Shown here piece by piece: positions 1-10,714 of a stretch of 64,000 nucleotides of DNA. The notes beneath the pieces were generated by a model that made no database searches, was not told the origin of the DNA, and saw only the letters and a list, made by a program, of their open reading frames with translations. This DNA comes from Chalara sp. BL73. Lineage: Eukaryota > Ascomycota > Leotiomycetes > Helotiales. The translations under genes were made by a program, and so were the position numbers. Position 1 is the stretch's first letter; every line of letters begins with the position of its first letter. The stretch lies in NCBI GenBank assembly GCA_918026815.1, contig CAKJVC010000096.1:23772-87771 (forward strand), written 5' to 3'.

Positions 1-145
1 AGCGTCTCCGAGATTCTCTTTCTCTCCAGCCGGTACACCAAAGACCAATAAGTTTGCAGCGACGATGGCTCGGCTCAAAGCAGCGGAAAAACAGCGACTA
101 GAAGAGGAGATACGGAAGCAGGAGGCAGCGGAAACTACAGAGTAG
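1..145 (+). CDS. 3' end of an unidentified protein-coding gene
   Basis: An open frame enters from the left edge (codons in phase with base 2) and ends at the TAG at 143-145. It encodes about 47 residues. The tail from about residue 21 is rich in Lys, Glu, Arg and Ala (MARLKAAEKQRLEEEIRKQE) and should form a charged helix or short coiled coil. The pyrimidine-rich stretch ending in CCAG near base 30 could also be an intron 3' end, in which case only the bases after about 30 are coding. The product cannot be named from this fragment. Confidence 0.45.
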   Translation, partial: ASPRFSFSPAGTPKTNKFAATMARLKAAEKQRLEEEIRKQEAAETTE

Positions 146-445
146 GTTCTTTACGATGTGACGACATTATACCTCTTTGATTTAGGCATTAGCGTTGGAG
201 TGGGACATGGAGGCCATCATATTACTATACCCAATAGATTACGTGAAGATGCGCACACGCGCTTGTAATACAGTCCTGATTTAGAACATTGATGTTATGC
301 TATCACAATGCCATAAATGCTTACCATGTGAAAGACTATATATCCGCTTGACCAAAGGCATATTCAAGAAAAATGTGTGCGTATACAAGTGCTTTTTAAA
401 TTACTTTCTAATATACATCTTACTGATACAATCTTCAGAAGGCTC

Positions 446-1576
446 TTATTGCTTCGTAGGATGCCATGGTGGTACAAATGCCTTCACCTTCACTATTTCA
501 GTGCCTTTCCCCTCTAATTCCCACTCCAGCTTAAATTCATCGCCTTCTTTGTAGCCTCCAGCCTCACCTTGAATTATCATATCTGTCATTGTCTCCAGCC
601 TACATAAACCTAATCCGATATTCCCAATCCCAGCCAACCACTTCCCCGCACTTCTACCTCTCTTTTCAAACCTCCCAATACTCGTTTCCGGAGGTATGCC
701 TTGAGATCCATAATCCTTGCTAGGGTCGTACACCAGAGTAGTCGGCATAGGCTGATCCACACCATACAACATGACAGGCAATATCCTCTTCCTAACGACG
801 CCTGTATGATGCGTCCTAATGGTCAGTTCCTGCCCAACATAACATCCCTTTCTATAATCAATGCCTCCCATAAAATCAACATTGCTTTCCTGCGGCAACG
901 CTGACTCCCGAATCAGTTCGTCCTGTCCTTCTGCAATACCTCTCAAATACCTGCGTACGCGATATACTTCCTCTCCAACCTCCTCGACATCCTCTTCGGG
1001 CTTCTGCCCTCCAGGCAGAATGACACGTCGGCCCATCCCAGGCGCCCGCGCGTCTTCGCATCCCACATCGTCTTTTCCTTTACCCTCCGAACCGGCATTG
1101 GAGCCGAAAGAATATTCCTTCCACCCTTGCCCCTCCTTCTCCCTCCAAACAGCCCAGACGCCCCTCTCCCCCTCCTCCACAAGCCGCACATCAAACTTCG
1201 CCCTCAGCTTGTACCGTCGAATATGCTTCACCAACTTGTCCGCCTCCTTAGCATCAACCTCTATCAACCATGCTCCGTCGACCTCTGGGTATATAAAGAC
1301 GTCATTTACTAAGCGGCCTTTTGCATTGAGAAACGCTGCGTAGAATCCTGTTGTACGAGGCTTGGAGGGGGCGAGGTTTGCGGTTATGACGCCTTGCAGG
1401 AAGTGTGTTGCGTCTGGGCCGCGGAGGGAAACTAGACGGCGGGTTGTGAGCTGGGCGAGCCCGGAGGGGAGCTGTGGTGGGTTTCGGTGAGTGGAATAGG
1501 GTCTGCATACTCTGCAGATGTAGGGTGAGCGATTGTAAAGCTTTAAGGGCTTTGGGAGGGCTCGTAAGGTCTTCAT
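446..1576 (-). CDS. IBA57: Mitochondrial iron-sulfur assembly factor IBA57/CAF17 (YgfZ family)
   Basis: Single-exon gene of 376 aa. The family signature KGCYVGQE lies at residues 243-250 and defines the folate-binding YgfZ/GcvT-like family. The N-terminus (MKTLRALPKPLKLYNRSPY..) is basic and lacks acidic residues, as expected for a mitochondrial presequence; the GcvT-like fold starts near residue 40 (LTTRRLVSLRGPDATHFLQG). Known role of the family: with Isa1/Isa2 it matures [4Fe-4S] clusters for aconitase-type and lipoate-synthase-type enzymes in the matrix. Length fits fungal IBA57 (about 350-500 aa). Residues about 145-205 are a low-complexity Gly/Glu/Lys-rich insertion. The ATG at 1576 is the first in frame and gives the presequence. 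The gene converges on the fragment at 1-145. Confidence 0.93.
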   Translation of the reverse strand: MKTLRALPKPLKLYNRSPYICRVCRPYSTHRNPPQLPSGLAQLTTRRLVSLRGPDATHFLQGVITANLAPSKPRTTGFYAAFLNAKGRLVNDVFIYPEVDGAWLIEVDAKEADKLVKHIRRYKLRAKFDVRLVEEGERGVWAVWREKEGQGWKEYSFGSNAGSEGKGKDDVGCEDARAPGMGRRVILPGGQKPEEDVEEVGEEVYRVRRYLRGIAEGQDELIRESALPQESNVDFMGGIDYRKGCYVGQELTIRTHHTGVVRKRILPVMLYGVDQPMPTTLVYDPSKDYGSQGIPPETSIGRFEKRGRSAGKWLAGIGNIGLGLCRLETMTDMIIQGEAGGYKEGDEFKLEWELEGKGTEIVKVKAFVPPWHPTKQ

Positions 1577-3036
1577 TTTTTGGGGTTTGGTGGGTTGTGG
1601 TTGAGCTTTGTAATTTGTGATGTCAGGTTCGGGTGGAGCGGGAGTTTTCCGCGCCTTGACTTTTCTGCAAGGACAGGTTTTGCCAGTTTCGGCAACATTA
1701 GATCATCATCTCAAAGTTGAGCTGGCTTTTAGCCACAAACCTCAATGGTATATGTTCAAATACAATGCGAAAACAATGTCTTTCAATGAGTAGTCAACCA
1801 CTTTTGACTGCCTTATGAAAGCCCCATATCTGTAATGTACACTCTTTCTATCTGGCTTCTCGGGTATCTGAGTAAAATATTATGTTTGTCTGCAACTCCA
1901 ATTGAAGCGAAGGCTCCGTAAGTTTTACACTTTTTTACGTTACGGGTAAAACAAGGCACTTGCAGTCTGAGTAATATGGCATTTTCTTTAGAGGCTTCTT
2001 AGTTTCTATTACTTTACTCTACTTCAGCAGACCAACTTCGTCGGTAGCTTGCAGTTTACTATGGCTTGTTTCAATAAAATGTAACTGTCATCAATTTTTT
2101 ATTGTAAACGCATATACGGAACAATCTTGTGTACATTATGTTATCTCTTGTTTCCTTTTAGAGGTGGTTTGGTGTAGAAAGATGACCATAAAACTTATAT
2201 TATCAAGTTTTTATACAAAGGTTTATAGCCTGGTAAGTGCTCATATATTCCACGCCAGAGGATTCTTGTATAACTAATGTTTATTATTATTGTCTTTCTT
2301 ATGTCGCTTGCTAAATTTCCGTGTGTTTATGTTTCGTGAGTGCTCCTTATTCACTCTGTATGGATTCAATAGCTCGAAATCTCCACCCAAAGCTTGTGAT
2401 AGCTTAAAGAGGATTCGTTATAAATGTATGTTCCACACTTATTCCAAAGCGATAAACCAATATATCCAATCTGTAATACTCATGGGAACCGGCGTGTCCA
2501 GGACAGGAACCAAACATAATTTACTACAGAAAGACTGTCTACCTCTGGATCAGGTCTTGTTTGCGTTGTTCTTGCTTTTATTGCACACCTTAAAGGCAAC
2601 TTGTTTCCTGCCCGATGCTGAAGGTCTAATATGTTTCCAAGACCTGATCAAGTACTGCATTATATAACCAATACTACAATTAAAAGTCATGTAATCTTTG
2701 AGACAATATTCGTTGTGTTACCATCCACGTTTTAGTATCTCCTTGGTGGAACATGCAATTGATGTGCCAAATACTTGAATTAGTGCTATATAACTCAACA
2801 TTAGGAGCTCATATCCAACGGTATGAAGATTTGAGCACAAGTTCACTATCTGATATCATCTAGCAAAGTGCGAGTCACGCGTATCTTGCACTGCTGCTGC
2901 TGCCTTCCAGGTTGGTTGGCAAGCGAGGCGGCGAGTTGGTGAAACAACGTCTTGCACACAATCGCAACAGTCAATTCTTTAAGATGACATCAAATTGAGA
3001 ATTTACAGCAAGGCAGTCAATAAATTCATATCTGTA
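1577..3036. other. Intergenic region, AT-rich
   Basis: About 1.46 kb between the IBA57 start and the HapB-like gene, so it should hold both promoters. The stretch 1740-2850 is AT-rich with stop codons in all frames apart from a 125-codon frame at 2290-2667 whose translation has no domain-like pattern. A short CTG-rich run (gctgctgctgcc) occurs near 2895. I see no repeat or RNA gene. Confidence 0.5.
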
Positions 3037-3657
3037 ATGTTCGGGAATACATACGTGGACTTGTCGAAATTCGATATGGCTGAGACCCAAACACATGACC
3101 ATGAAGTGCCTGCAGCCTTCCATGCCGTTGACCCTCGACCTCAGCATTTTATAAGCAACGCCTCGCTGGATATGAATCCATCTCAAGTTTCTTATCGGAA
3201 AGCCACGGAATCAACGACCAGCATTTCTGAACTGAGTGACCCCGATGACAAATATCCCATCGCGGATCAGCAGCTGCTAGGTTCACCACAACCAATCCTG
3301 ATTTCTCACCAGCAGTTATCACAATCGTCGACAAGCTCTATCGACATTTCAAACAACAAGCGCCCTGCAAATTTGAACTCTAAGCAATACCATCGCATTC
3401 TCAAAAGACGCGCAGCACGGCAGCGGTTGAAGGAGCTATTGAATTCCCGGCCGAAGCCGAAGCTCACGCTTTATGCATTTCCGTCTGGTGTTTCATGTGT
3501 GCTACCCAGACGACCTCAAGATCCAGATGGACGATTCATGAGTGCAGAAGAGGTTGTTGAAAGGAACGAAACGGAGGCGCCGAAAGGGGTTAGCAAGAAT
3601 ATTAATGAGTCTAAGCCGCCTGCTCAGTTAAGCTCAAGCCTGGGAGCCAAGTTGTAA
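3037..3657 (+). CDS. Divergent NF-YA/HapB-like protein with a degenerate DNA-binding half
   Basis: Intronless frame of 206 aa from the first ATG at 3037 (an upstream TTG at 2995 is in frame but unlikely as a start). Residues 114-131 (NSKQYHRILKRRAARQRL) are an almost perfect copy of the NF-YA/Hap2 A1 helix, which binds the HAP3/HAP5 (HapC/HapE) histone-fold dimer. In canonical NF-YA the A2 segment that contacts CCAAT follows, ending in an RRPRGPGGRF-type motif. Here the segment is KPKLTLYAFPSGVSCVLP followed by RRPQDPDGRFMSAEEV (from about residue 158), so only RRP..P.GRF and the following acidic patch survive. The His/Arg residues and the first glycines are lost. Shifting frame does not restore the canonical motif and I see no spliceable intron there. 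The rest is low-complexity Ser/Gln. It is shorter than usual fungal HapB (about 300-370 aa). It may be a paralogue that pairs with HapC/HapE without normal DNA binding, or a decaying duplicate. Confidence 0.7.
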   Translation: MFGNTYVDLSKFDMAETQTHDHEVPAAFHAVDPRPQHFISNASLDMNPSQVSYRKATESTTSISELSDPDDKYPIADQQLLGSPQPILISHQQLSQSSTSSIDISNNKRPANLNSKQYHRILKRRAARQRLKELLNSRPKPKLTLYAFPSGVSCVLPRRPQDPDGRFMSAEEVVERNETEAPKGVSKNINESKPPAQLSSSLGAKL

Positions 3658-4383
3658 ATCAGCCTGGACGTGTCAAAGAAGGCGATCGAAGCCAAGGGTA
3701 TTCTTTTAACAGCAGCTTGGCAAATATCAAAATGTCTGTGGTGGTCGATGATCGGCATTAGGGAATAAAGAATCACCTACCTCTCTCTCGCACATCTCGG
3801 GCGGAGACAGCTTCTTGGAGCAAAGGAGAAAGCAGATTCTGGCACCGCGATTAGGACTGCTTTGAGCTGGTGCAACCGACATCCTTTCGTAGCAGCATGG
3901 TGGATTTGCCTGAGGGAAAAGGCTTGCATGGTTTTCAGATTGGAAGTTTTAGAGCTCATTGCGATACATGTTTATGTGCTTTAGGACAGGGCTGCTAGAG
4001 TTTATATTAGTTATATCCACAATTATATTTTGAGACCTCTAAATCTTGGGGGGAAGGTGGTTTGCTTATTGAAAGTAGCCATTGAACGGAAAAGCAAAGT
4101 CGATAAAATAAAAGGAAGCCGTTAGCGTCACTAAATGACTATCCAATTCTAGAGCGTAGCCCTGTTATTGCAGCCATCCAAACAAAGCAAGGTTTTAAAT
4201 AAAATATCTAAAGCTGGATATATTATGCCCAAACATAAATGCCACACAGCCTTCAGCATGCGAACGCCCGCCGGATATCTCACCCGGGCACCTCTCGGCT
4301 AACGCAGCACATATCCGTGCCCATACCCGACATATATAAATCCATCCCGACGCTTCACCATCAATCCTCCAAGGGCAATGTAT

Positions 4384-4452
4384 GGCCTGGTGGTGTAGGT
4401 GGTTAGCATACGGCAGCTTGCCGAGACGCGGGTTTGAGTCCCGCCCAGGTCC
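4384..4452 (+). tRNA. tRNA-like element with truncated anticodon arm (probable tRNA pseudogene)
   Basis: A 69-nt cloverleaf-like sequence. The acceptor stem GGCCTGG pairs with CCAGGTC (one G-U). The D arm GTGT...GCAT contains an A-box match TGGTGTAGGTGG. The T arm GCGGG-TTTGAGT-CCCGC contains a B box GGTTTGAGTCC with one change from consensus. Six T's follow immediately (4453-4458), as expected for Pol III termination. The anticodon region is too short: only 17 nt separate the D arm from the T stem and must supply both the anticodon arm and the variable loop. It folds as CGG/CCG around CAGCTTG or as a tight CGGCA-GCT-TGCCG hairpin, and neither has the required U33. No anticodon can be assigned. 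Confidence 0.55.
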
Positions 4453-4458
4453 TTTTTT
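4453..4458 (+). terminator. Pol III T-run terminator of the tRNA-like element
   Basis: Six consecutive T's directly abut the 3' end of the acceptor stem. That is the usual spacing for a nuclear tRNA gene and suggests the unit was, or still is, transcribed. Confidence 0.5.
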
Positions 4459-5251
4459 GCCGGTGTCAAGGCAGGATCTGGGTGAACCCGGGTATATGAG
4501 AAGTGGTTCTTGAGATGTATTTTTATTGGAGCCCGTTGAAGGAGGCTTGATACGACAACAAAGGTTCTTTTTGTTTCGTTTGGCCATACGTGTTGCGGTA
4601 TTTACTAGAACGCTTGAGGATATCTTGGTAGTTGACAAGTGAGCGCCGGCTGCACTGTCTCTATTGGTACTTCCCTGTCTAGAAGATGTATGCCGGGGAG
4701 CATGTCTCCAGAACTAATGCCACATGAGATATCTTCTTGAGTAAGGAAAAGGAGTTGACAAAGGAGCAGAGATTCACTTCACAACATGCTCAAGCGGGCA
4801 GCAAGCAAGGCTGTTTTTGTGAAAGGACCAAACACTAAAATGAGGAGGCTGTTATGAGTTCTGGGACATTGATAATTTGCTTTAGGTAGCCCTGTTGTGG
4901 TTTCCACACGAGAATGGCTTTCGGCTTTTGATTTCTCAGCCTCTCTGAATCTTGGACACTTAGCTTTTGCCTACTGCGTAACCTTTACCTTCACATAAAA
5001 ACGTCAAAATCTTTGCGTCGGAAGTTTCGTGTATGTGTGTTGTATTGGAGCTTCGTCTAGTCTTCTACAATGCAATATTATAATTATAAGCATCATCTCT
5101 ATCCTCCCATCTTACACAAACGCCAGAGCAGCAATCCCTAGACACCAGGCCATGACACGCCTTCCCACCTACCAACCTATCTTACATCTAGTCTACGCCT
5201 AGTAACAATGTCTACGTCTTTTAACAGGCGGCGTGGCCTCAACTCAATTCT

Positions 5252-6035
5252 CTACTTTCCATCTTCGTTCTCATCAGCCAGGTAATGCCTGGCAAAAAGA
5301 TCATTCTGGATCCAAATGACCTTGTTGAGTGCCCTCAACACGCGGCTTTTCGTCGCCGTATCGATCTCCTCCATCTCCATCACCGCAGCAATCACTACAT
5401 CAACCACATAACCCAGCAAGACACTCACTATGATAAATCCGTTAGCGAATCTCTGGCGTCATCCTTGAAAAAAAAGAGAGGAAGGGAAAGGAGGAGAAGG
5501 AGGAACGGAAAAGGCATGACGTACTATGGATATACTCGACACGAAGTTCAGGCTTCTTCTCCCGGTGCTTGAACCCCGGCTTCCCCGTATGCATAATCCC
5601 CACATTATTCAGATAGACCCAGAATTTGCTGTCGGGTCCCAGATCTTTCGTCGTCACCAACTTCACGAGGTAATTCTGCAGCCACCTATCAGCTTCCTTA
5701 TCTTATCTCATTGGCCTCAGAAAAGAGCCAAAACGCACCTTGAGAAAATCCTTCCGGAGGGCGATCTGAGGATGGTCGAGCGTGAGCTCCTGGACGCTCT
5801 TCACGGTCTCCCCGGTGTAGTCGGTATTTTTGGGCACGAAGGCTTGGGCGGTGATGTCGAAGCTTAGGAGCTTGGTGTAGACGGCATCGAGGATGGAGGG
5901 GACGAGGGGGGCGATGAGTGGCGCGGAAGCAAGTAGAGCATCTGTGTCGTCCGTGGTCAAGCCCAGGAACTGCGAAAGATACGTGATCCTCGACGGAAGG
6001 TCATTTTTCAACGACTCTGCTGAAATATGTTGCAT
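5252..6035 (-). CDS. Protoglobin-family single-domain globin (sensor globin fold)
   Basis: Three exons, read by eye: 6035-5739, 5675-5525 and 5427-5252, with introns of 63 nt (GTGCGT..CTGCAG) and 97 nt (GTACGT..CATAG). Together they encode 207 aa, the normal size of fungal sensor single-domain globins. The N-terminal part matches the protoglobin pattern (SRITYLSQFLGLTTDD, then VPSILDAVYTKLLSFD). Residues 120-136 (YLNNVGIMHTGKPGFKH) contain His128 in the VG..H context of the proximal haem ligand. The C-terminal helix is VIWIQNDLFARHYLADE. No output domain is fused, so it is not a globin-coupled chemoreceptor. Family knowledge suggests haem and O2/CO/NO binding; the cellular role in fungi is unknown. 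Splicing restores a continuous conserved frame across both junctions. Confidence 0.85.
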
Positions 6036-6772
6036 CGTAGATTATCTTTCAAACAGCAAGAAGCGGGTGTGAATTTGTATGCGATGGTCAAGTAGATATA
6101 TGTGGATATTTTGAATTTTGAATTATCCATGACATCAAACGAAGATCGTTGCTTTTTATATACATTTTGGACGAAAGGCATTTTGTATGGATCGTATGAT
6201 TCAGGAACACCGAGAAGCAAACCTCCAAGGAGACCACGGAGAAGCACGATTCACTATATGTCAGCGTTCTGCATTTAACGGATATTCTGGAAGTCAGTCG
6301 CACCACTTTACGATAACGGTAAATACACAGACGAATGAGAGCGCTTCCGGGACTCGCCTACAACAGGGGTCAATAATCGGGGGATGTAGCGAACCAAAAC
6401 GAAAAAAATAGGAGCGTTGAATGGGAGAGCTTGGATTTGTAAAGGAGTCGGTAAGAAGAGGTGAGGCGAGTCACTTGTGGGTTGACTTTGGCTCTGAGCT
6501 TGAAAATTGCTTGCCAGCACAAGGACGTGAAGATTTGGGTTGTGGAGCTATCCACCTTTCCCACGCAGCCGGTCGTATGACATAACTCGCACTTACTAAC
6601 ACCCTGCAATTCTGAATGCATCACGCAAAGAAGATCACGATTTAGAGGAGAAACATGTATTGATCCTTCCCAGGATATGACACCTAAACGCATCGCTAAC
6701 CATAAAACCTAATCTAAACACCCTCTCATGCAAAACAACGAAACACCCATCCTACAAACAACGCCCTTTTGT
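6036..6772. other. Intergenic region between protoglobin promoter and WDR44-like 3' end
   Basis: 737 bp holding the protoglobin promoter and the 3' flank of the WD40 gene. Frames in it are short and translate to nothing recognisable. No repeat or RNA feature seen. Confidence 0.45.
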
Positions 6773-9700
6773 CTAATCCGCCGTCATCCCGCACTTCTTA
6801 CACACAAGTTTCTGGCCTTTGCCCACCTTTCTCGCTCGAAAATCTTTTCCACCGCATTTCCTACAAGCGAGTGCTTCGCCCTCGCTAGAATCTTCTTCCG
6901 TGCCCGGATCATCACTGCTTAATTCACTTACATAACTCCCTTTCTTCTCCAACTTTGGCGCAACTGACGCTAGCTTGGACGGGTCCGGCGAGGTAGTTTT
7001 CCAGGACGCGACGTTCCAGAACTGGTAGCTTTTCCCTGAGCTATCTAACAGAAGGGGATTATCGTCGCTGTCGCCCTTCATGCTAAAGCCTGGTGTTGGT
7101 GGTTGACTAATATTATAACTAGGCGCTTTATACAGACTTTGTGGTGGACTGGTTGTGGAAACGCTAGATGCATTATGTAAAGGTGTTGCTGTGTATTGCG
7201 GCTGTCGTGCAGTGCTTGCGAGGTTTGAATGGGAGCCGCCACTTGATGGAGACTGGCCGCCTCGGTTGAATTTGCCAGGTGAGACGCTTCGATCCGTGCG
7301 AGAATTCTTCGCCCCAAAGCGTATTGTATTATCCAAACTAGTATTACTATTGACAGAATTGCGCCATGAAAGTATATGATCAGATTGTAATGTCGGTCCA
7401 CCGATGGAGTTTCGTGAGACTGAGTTTCGTCGAGAATGTGATCCTGCACTATTTCGTGTCATGATGCTATTGCTTCGACCGAGCATCTTCTTAGAGAACA
7501 TTGATCCAGTTTCCCACGACTCTTGGCGTCTCTTATGGAATGCACAGTCTTGTCTGAAGACTTTGATTCCACCTTGATAATCCGCTGTTATAATTATGTT
7601 ACCGTCCATATGTGTACATCGCGCAAGATAAGCAGGCGTCTCCTCTGGCTTCTTGATTAGGACCTCGATACCCGAATGTTGCTTCTCTGCCTCTCGATTT
7701 TGTGGCGGCATAGAAGATGCATTTGACTCCTCTCTACTCAGTAAGGTTATCGGAGGGGGGTTGCAAAGATCATATATTGGATCTCCAGACGCGCTCAAAA
7801 GCTGGCGGGACTTCGTCGGGGAAATGATTGCTGCTGTGACGATGTCCGGGTGTGCTTCGAAAAACTCCAATGGCCTCTTATCTTTGTTCTCGGGGTCTAC
7901 TTGAGTGGTAGACCATATGTAGGCTTTTCGATCTTCGCTTCCGCAGATTATATATTGTGCATCATCGCTGAAGCTGGCATTAATCTGGCTGCATGTATTC
8001 TCATGTCCTCTGAATTTCATTTCGAGGCTCTTGTCTCGAAGATTGTACACACGAACCCGTGAGTCATTACTTGTTATGAGAACTTTCATCTCCCCTTCTG
8101 GATCATCTGGTGGAAAGGTAATCGTCCGAATTCCAGTTATTTTGCTTCCCTTGGCGTTCTTTCCTCTAGAAGATCTCACGTGGATCTGCGTATGGTATTT
8201 CAAGCCTTCTGTTTCATAGAACAAACAAAGCCCGGATAACACACCTGCCATGGCAGTTTTCCCGTCTGGGGTGAACGCCACAGCCGTGATTAGGTCTGGC
8301 AGCTGGTTCCAAAACGCCACAGACTTGTCGGGTATACTCCACAATCGCAAAACTGAGTCTAGCGAGCCAGCCAAGAAAAACCTGTCATCCCTGGGATGGA
8401 AAGCTATTGATGTGACAAAATCCTTGTGCTTGAATGTACAAAGGCATTCTTGTCTGCTGATATGCCACAATCTCACCGTCTTATCCATGGAGGAAGAGAG
8501 CAAAAAATTGTTCTTGCTCCAACTCAGATCTAGAATATCACCAGTATGCCCCTCGAACTCGCGGATTGGTTTTGACCTGAAAACTGGTGCACTCAATCTT
8601 TCACCGCCCGAAGATCCAGAAACAACATCTTCCTCATGTTCGTGTTCTCGTCGTTCCTCCGGAGTCGAAATGACAGCCCACACTCGCACGACTTGGTCTC
8701 GACCAGCCGCCGCAAGATATTTCCCATCTTTGCTAAACTCCATCGCCCAGACCGCTCCACCAGCTTTCCCAGTTTTGGACAATTTATGAGGAACATCTGT
8801 CGTCGTTATTCCAGGAACCTTTTCGTCACTGACTAAATGGTGTTTACCGCCGCTCAGCTCTTGAGCCAGGAACATGCGGTTGAACTCTCTATCCTTCTTA
8901 TTATGCGCCCGTACCTTGATATATCTCGGCGGTTCTTTATGCTGTGGTATGTATCCATTCGCACCTATCGACGAGGAAAAGACACATGCATTCATGCCTT
9001 CAGTCCGCGAGTCGCCAAGCTCCGATTCATCGTCATCCGCATCGAATGTTTGGTCCTTCTTCTTCCCACCAATTATGCTGAATCGACTTAGGAATGACAC
9101 GCCCTTTCTATAGTTAGAAGTTCGAAGTTAGTCGGTATTCTCGGAAAATTATTAATCGGTTTTACGCCTCAGGTAAGCATGACATTTGAGATTACATTGT
9201 AAGCCCAAACTATGAACGCCAGGGTGGCTTTAACTCCGAGGAATATGGATGTAAAAAAGACTTACTTCTTCTCTTTGAGGTGAATACTATCAGTGCGGCT
9301 TATTTCCGGGGTCTGCTGTCTGGACGGCGGCCCAGCAACCTCAGGGGTGCTAACATTCTCAAGCTTCGGGCTATCTGGCAGACCAGCATTCCGCAGTTTT
9401 TGTGGTATGATACTCTCAGTATTTGTCCGCTTCAGAATATGCTATACAATCTCAGTAAGTAAATCCTGCCTCCAAGCTGGGCGCAGTCTCGAACTATCTG
9501 CAACGGACAGTTTATGTAAGATCTGTTGTGAAAAACGTACGTGTGACAAAGGGTCGATAGCTGTTGAAGATTGTAATGGAGGAGATGTTGCTCTTTCGCC
9601 ATTGGTATCTTTCAAGGTAGCGCTCCGTATTGGCTTGACAGGCCCCTTTTTCCCATTTGTTTGCGACTGCGGATTACCTAGAATGCGGAGCTTGGTTAGC

Positions 9701-9929
9701 ATAAGCACAGCAAAGACACACCTATCTGGACGATCAATCGCAAGTCGCATAGCGCGGAATGGTTGCGAATCTGCTCCAAGTATGATTACAACTAACCTTC
9801 AGAAGATGTCGCAGAGCGCGGTCGTACGGATTGTCCGCTATCCGTCACAGTAGGAGAGTCAATGGTAGCCACGCTCCCCTCTTTATTCTGGTCGTCCGTC
9901 ACTTGAATCTTCGGTAGTGCGACCTCCAT
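6773..9929 (-). CDS. WDR44-like WD40-repeat protein with C-terminal CxxC pairs
   Basis: Four exons: 9929-9797, 9677-9541, 9441-9266 and 9107-6773. Introns are 119, 99 and 158 nt, all GT-AG, and the first has a CTAAC branch site. The product is 926 aa. The ATG at 9929 is the first in frame after an upstream stop. Residues 1-150 are a disordered leader ending in the conserved HILKRT..KKKGVSFLSRFSIIGGKKK region seen before the propeller in fungal WDR44-like proteins. At least five WD repeats follow from about residue 260 (GRDQVVRVWAV, SMDKTVRLWHI, GSLDSVLRLWSI, GSEDRKAYIWS). After a long Ser-rich stretch the C-terminus has two CxxC knuckles (CRKCGG and CKKCGM), a zinc-ribbon-like end. WDR44 in animals binds Rab11; applying that to fungi is inference. 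Confidence 0.85.
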
Positions 9930-10714
9930 TACCGGTCCATACGGCTTCTCAGGATTTCTAGGTCTTCTAGAGTGTTGTAATTAGGGGTTTCGAGTGGTTC
10001 CGTGGATGCCGGTTAGAAGTTGAAGCCAAATTTGGGGATGTGGTGGGGTTGACGTTTAGCTTAGAATTGGTACGAGCTTTGTCGGCCGCAGAAGCCAAAT
10101 AAGCAATTGAAATGTAATTAGCAGAAAGCCGAATATTTATGCGGGTGTTCTTATCCAAGGCGCATTTCCCCAAATGTCATGGAGGACAGACCGAGCATGT
10201 TTCCCAGTGTATGTTATGTCCTGTAAACATAACCTCCGCTAGTGACGTCGCAAGAATCCCATTTTACAATGATCTTTCCCCTTTTTTGCGCATGCCAGGC
10301 CCGCTATGGTGGTAGGTGCTTGGCGTGCTGAAGGCCCCCCGAAGCTTAATGTTAGTAGGGCTGGTAGGGGATAGAACCACTGTAGGCTTTCCGCTCCTGC
10401 TGGATCATCAACCTCACGAATTAAGCTGCCTTTCTCATGTGTGACCTAGCAATCCTGATATTTTGAATGGACAGTCTGAGCTCATAAGGATCGAGGATCT
10501 ATTGCTTACCTTTATAGAGCTGTCCAGTTGCACCATTCTCAGTTGTTGATGATCATCACCCAGCAAACACCACTCCTTCAGGAACAGAACTTTACCAACG
10601 TGACCATCATTCCTGTCATTGTCAGGTGAGCCACAAAGTCACCGCAAGCAAATCATTATTACGGCTACCGTGACTTGCCTGATCTTACTGTACCGATCCC
10701 TTGGGATCATCTCC
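9930..10714. other. Divergent promoter region between WDR44-like gene and deaminase
   Basis: 785 bp separating two divergent starts. It contains stop codons in every frame and no repeats. The TTG-initiated extension of the deaminase frame (from 10619) lies here and encodes a hydrophobic stretch, but lacks an ATG and family support, so I treat it as leader. Confidence 0.45.

Larger units (their letters stand above)
3658..5251. other. Intergenic region with one tRNA-like element
   Basis: Roughly 1.6 kb between the HapB-like gene and the 3' end of the protoglobin gene. The only recognisable element is the tRNA-like sequence at 4384-4452 with its T-run. Frames at 3777-3959 and 4195-4638 (minus) translate to no recognisable protein, and the second runs antisense through the tRNA-like element. 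Confidence 0.5.

Noticed and set aside
2290..2667. 125-codon + strand frame in the AT-rich intergenic region
   Set aside because: Composition is Cys/Phe/Leu-rich without any motif, and no splice or promoter evidence supports it.
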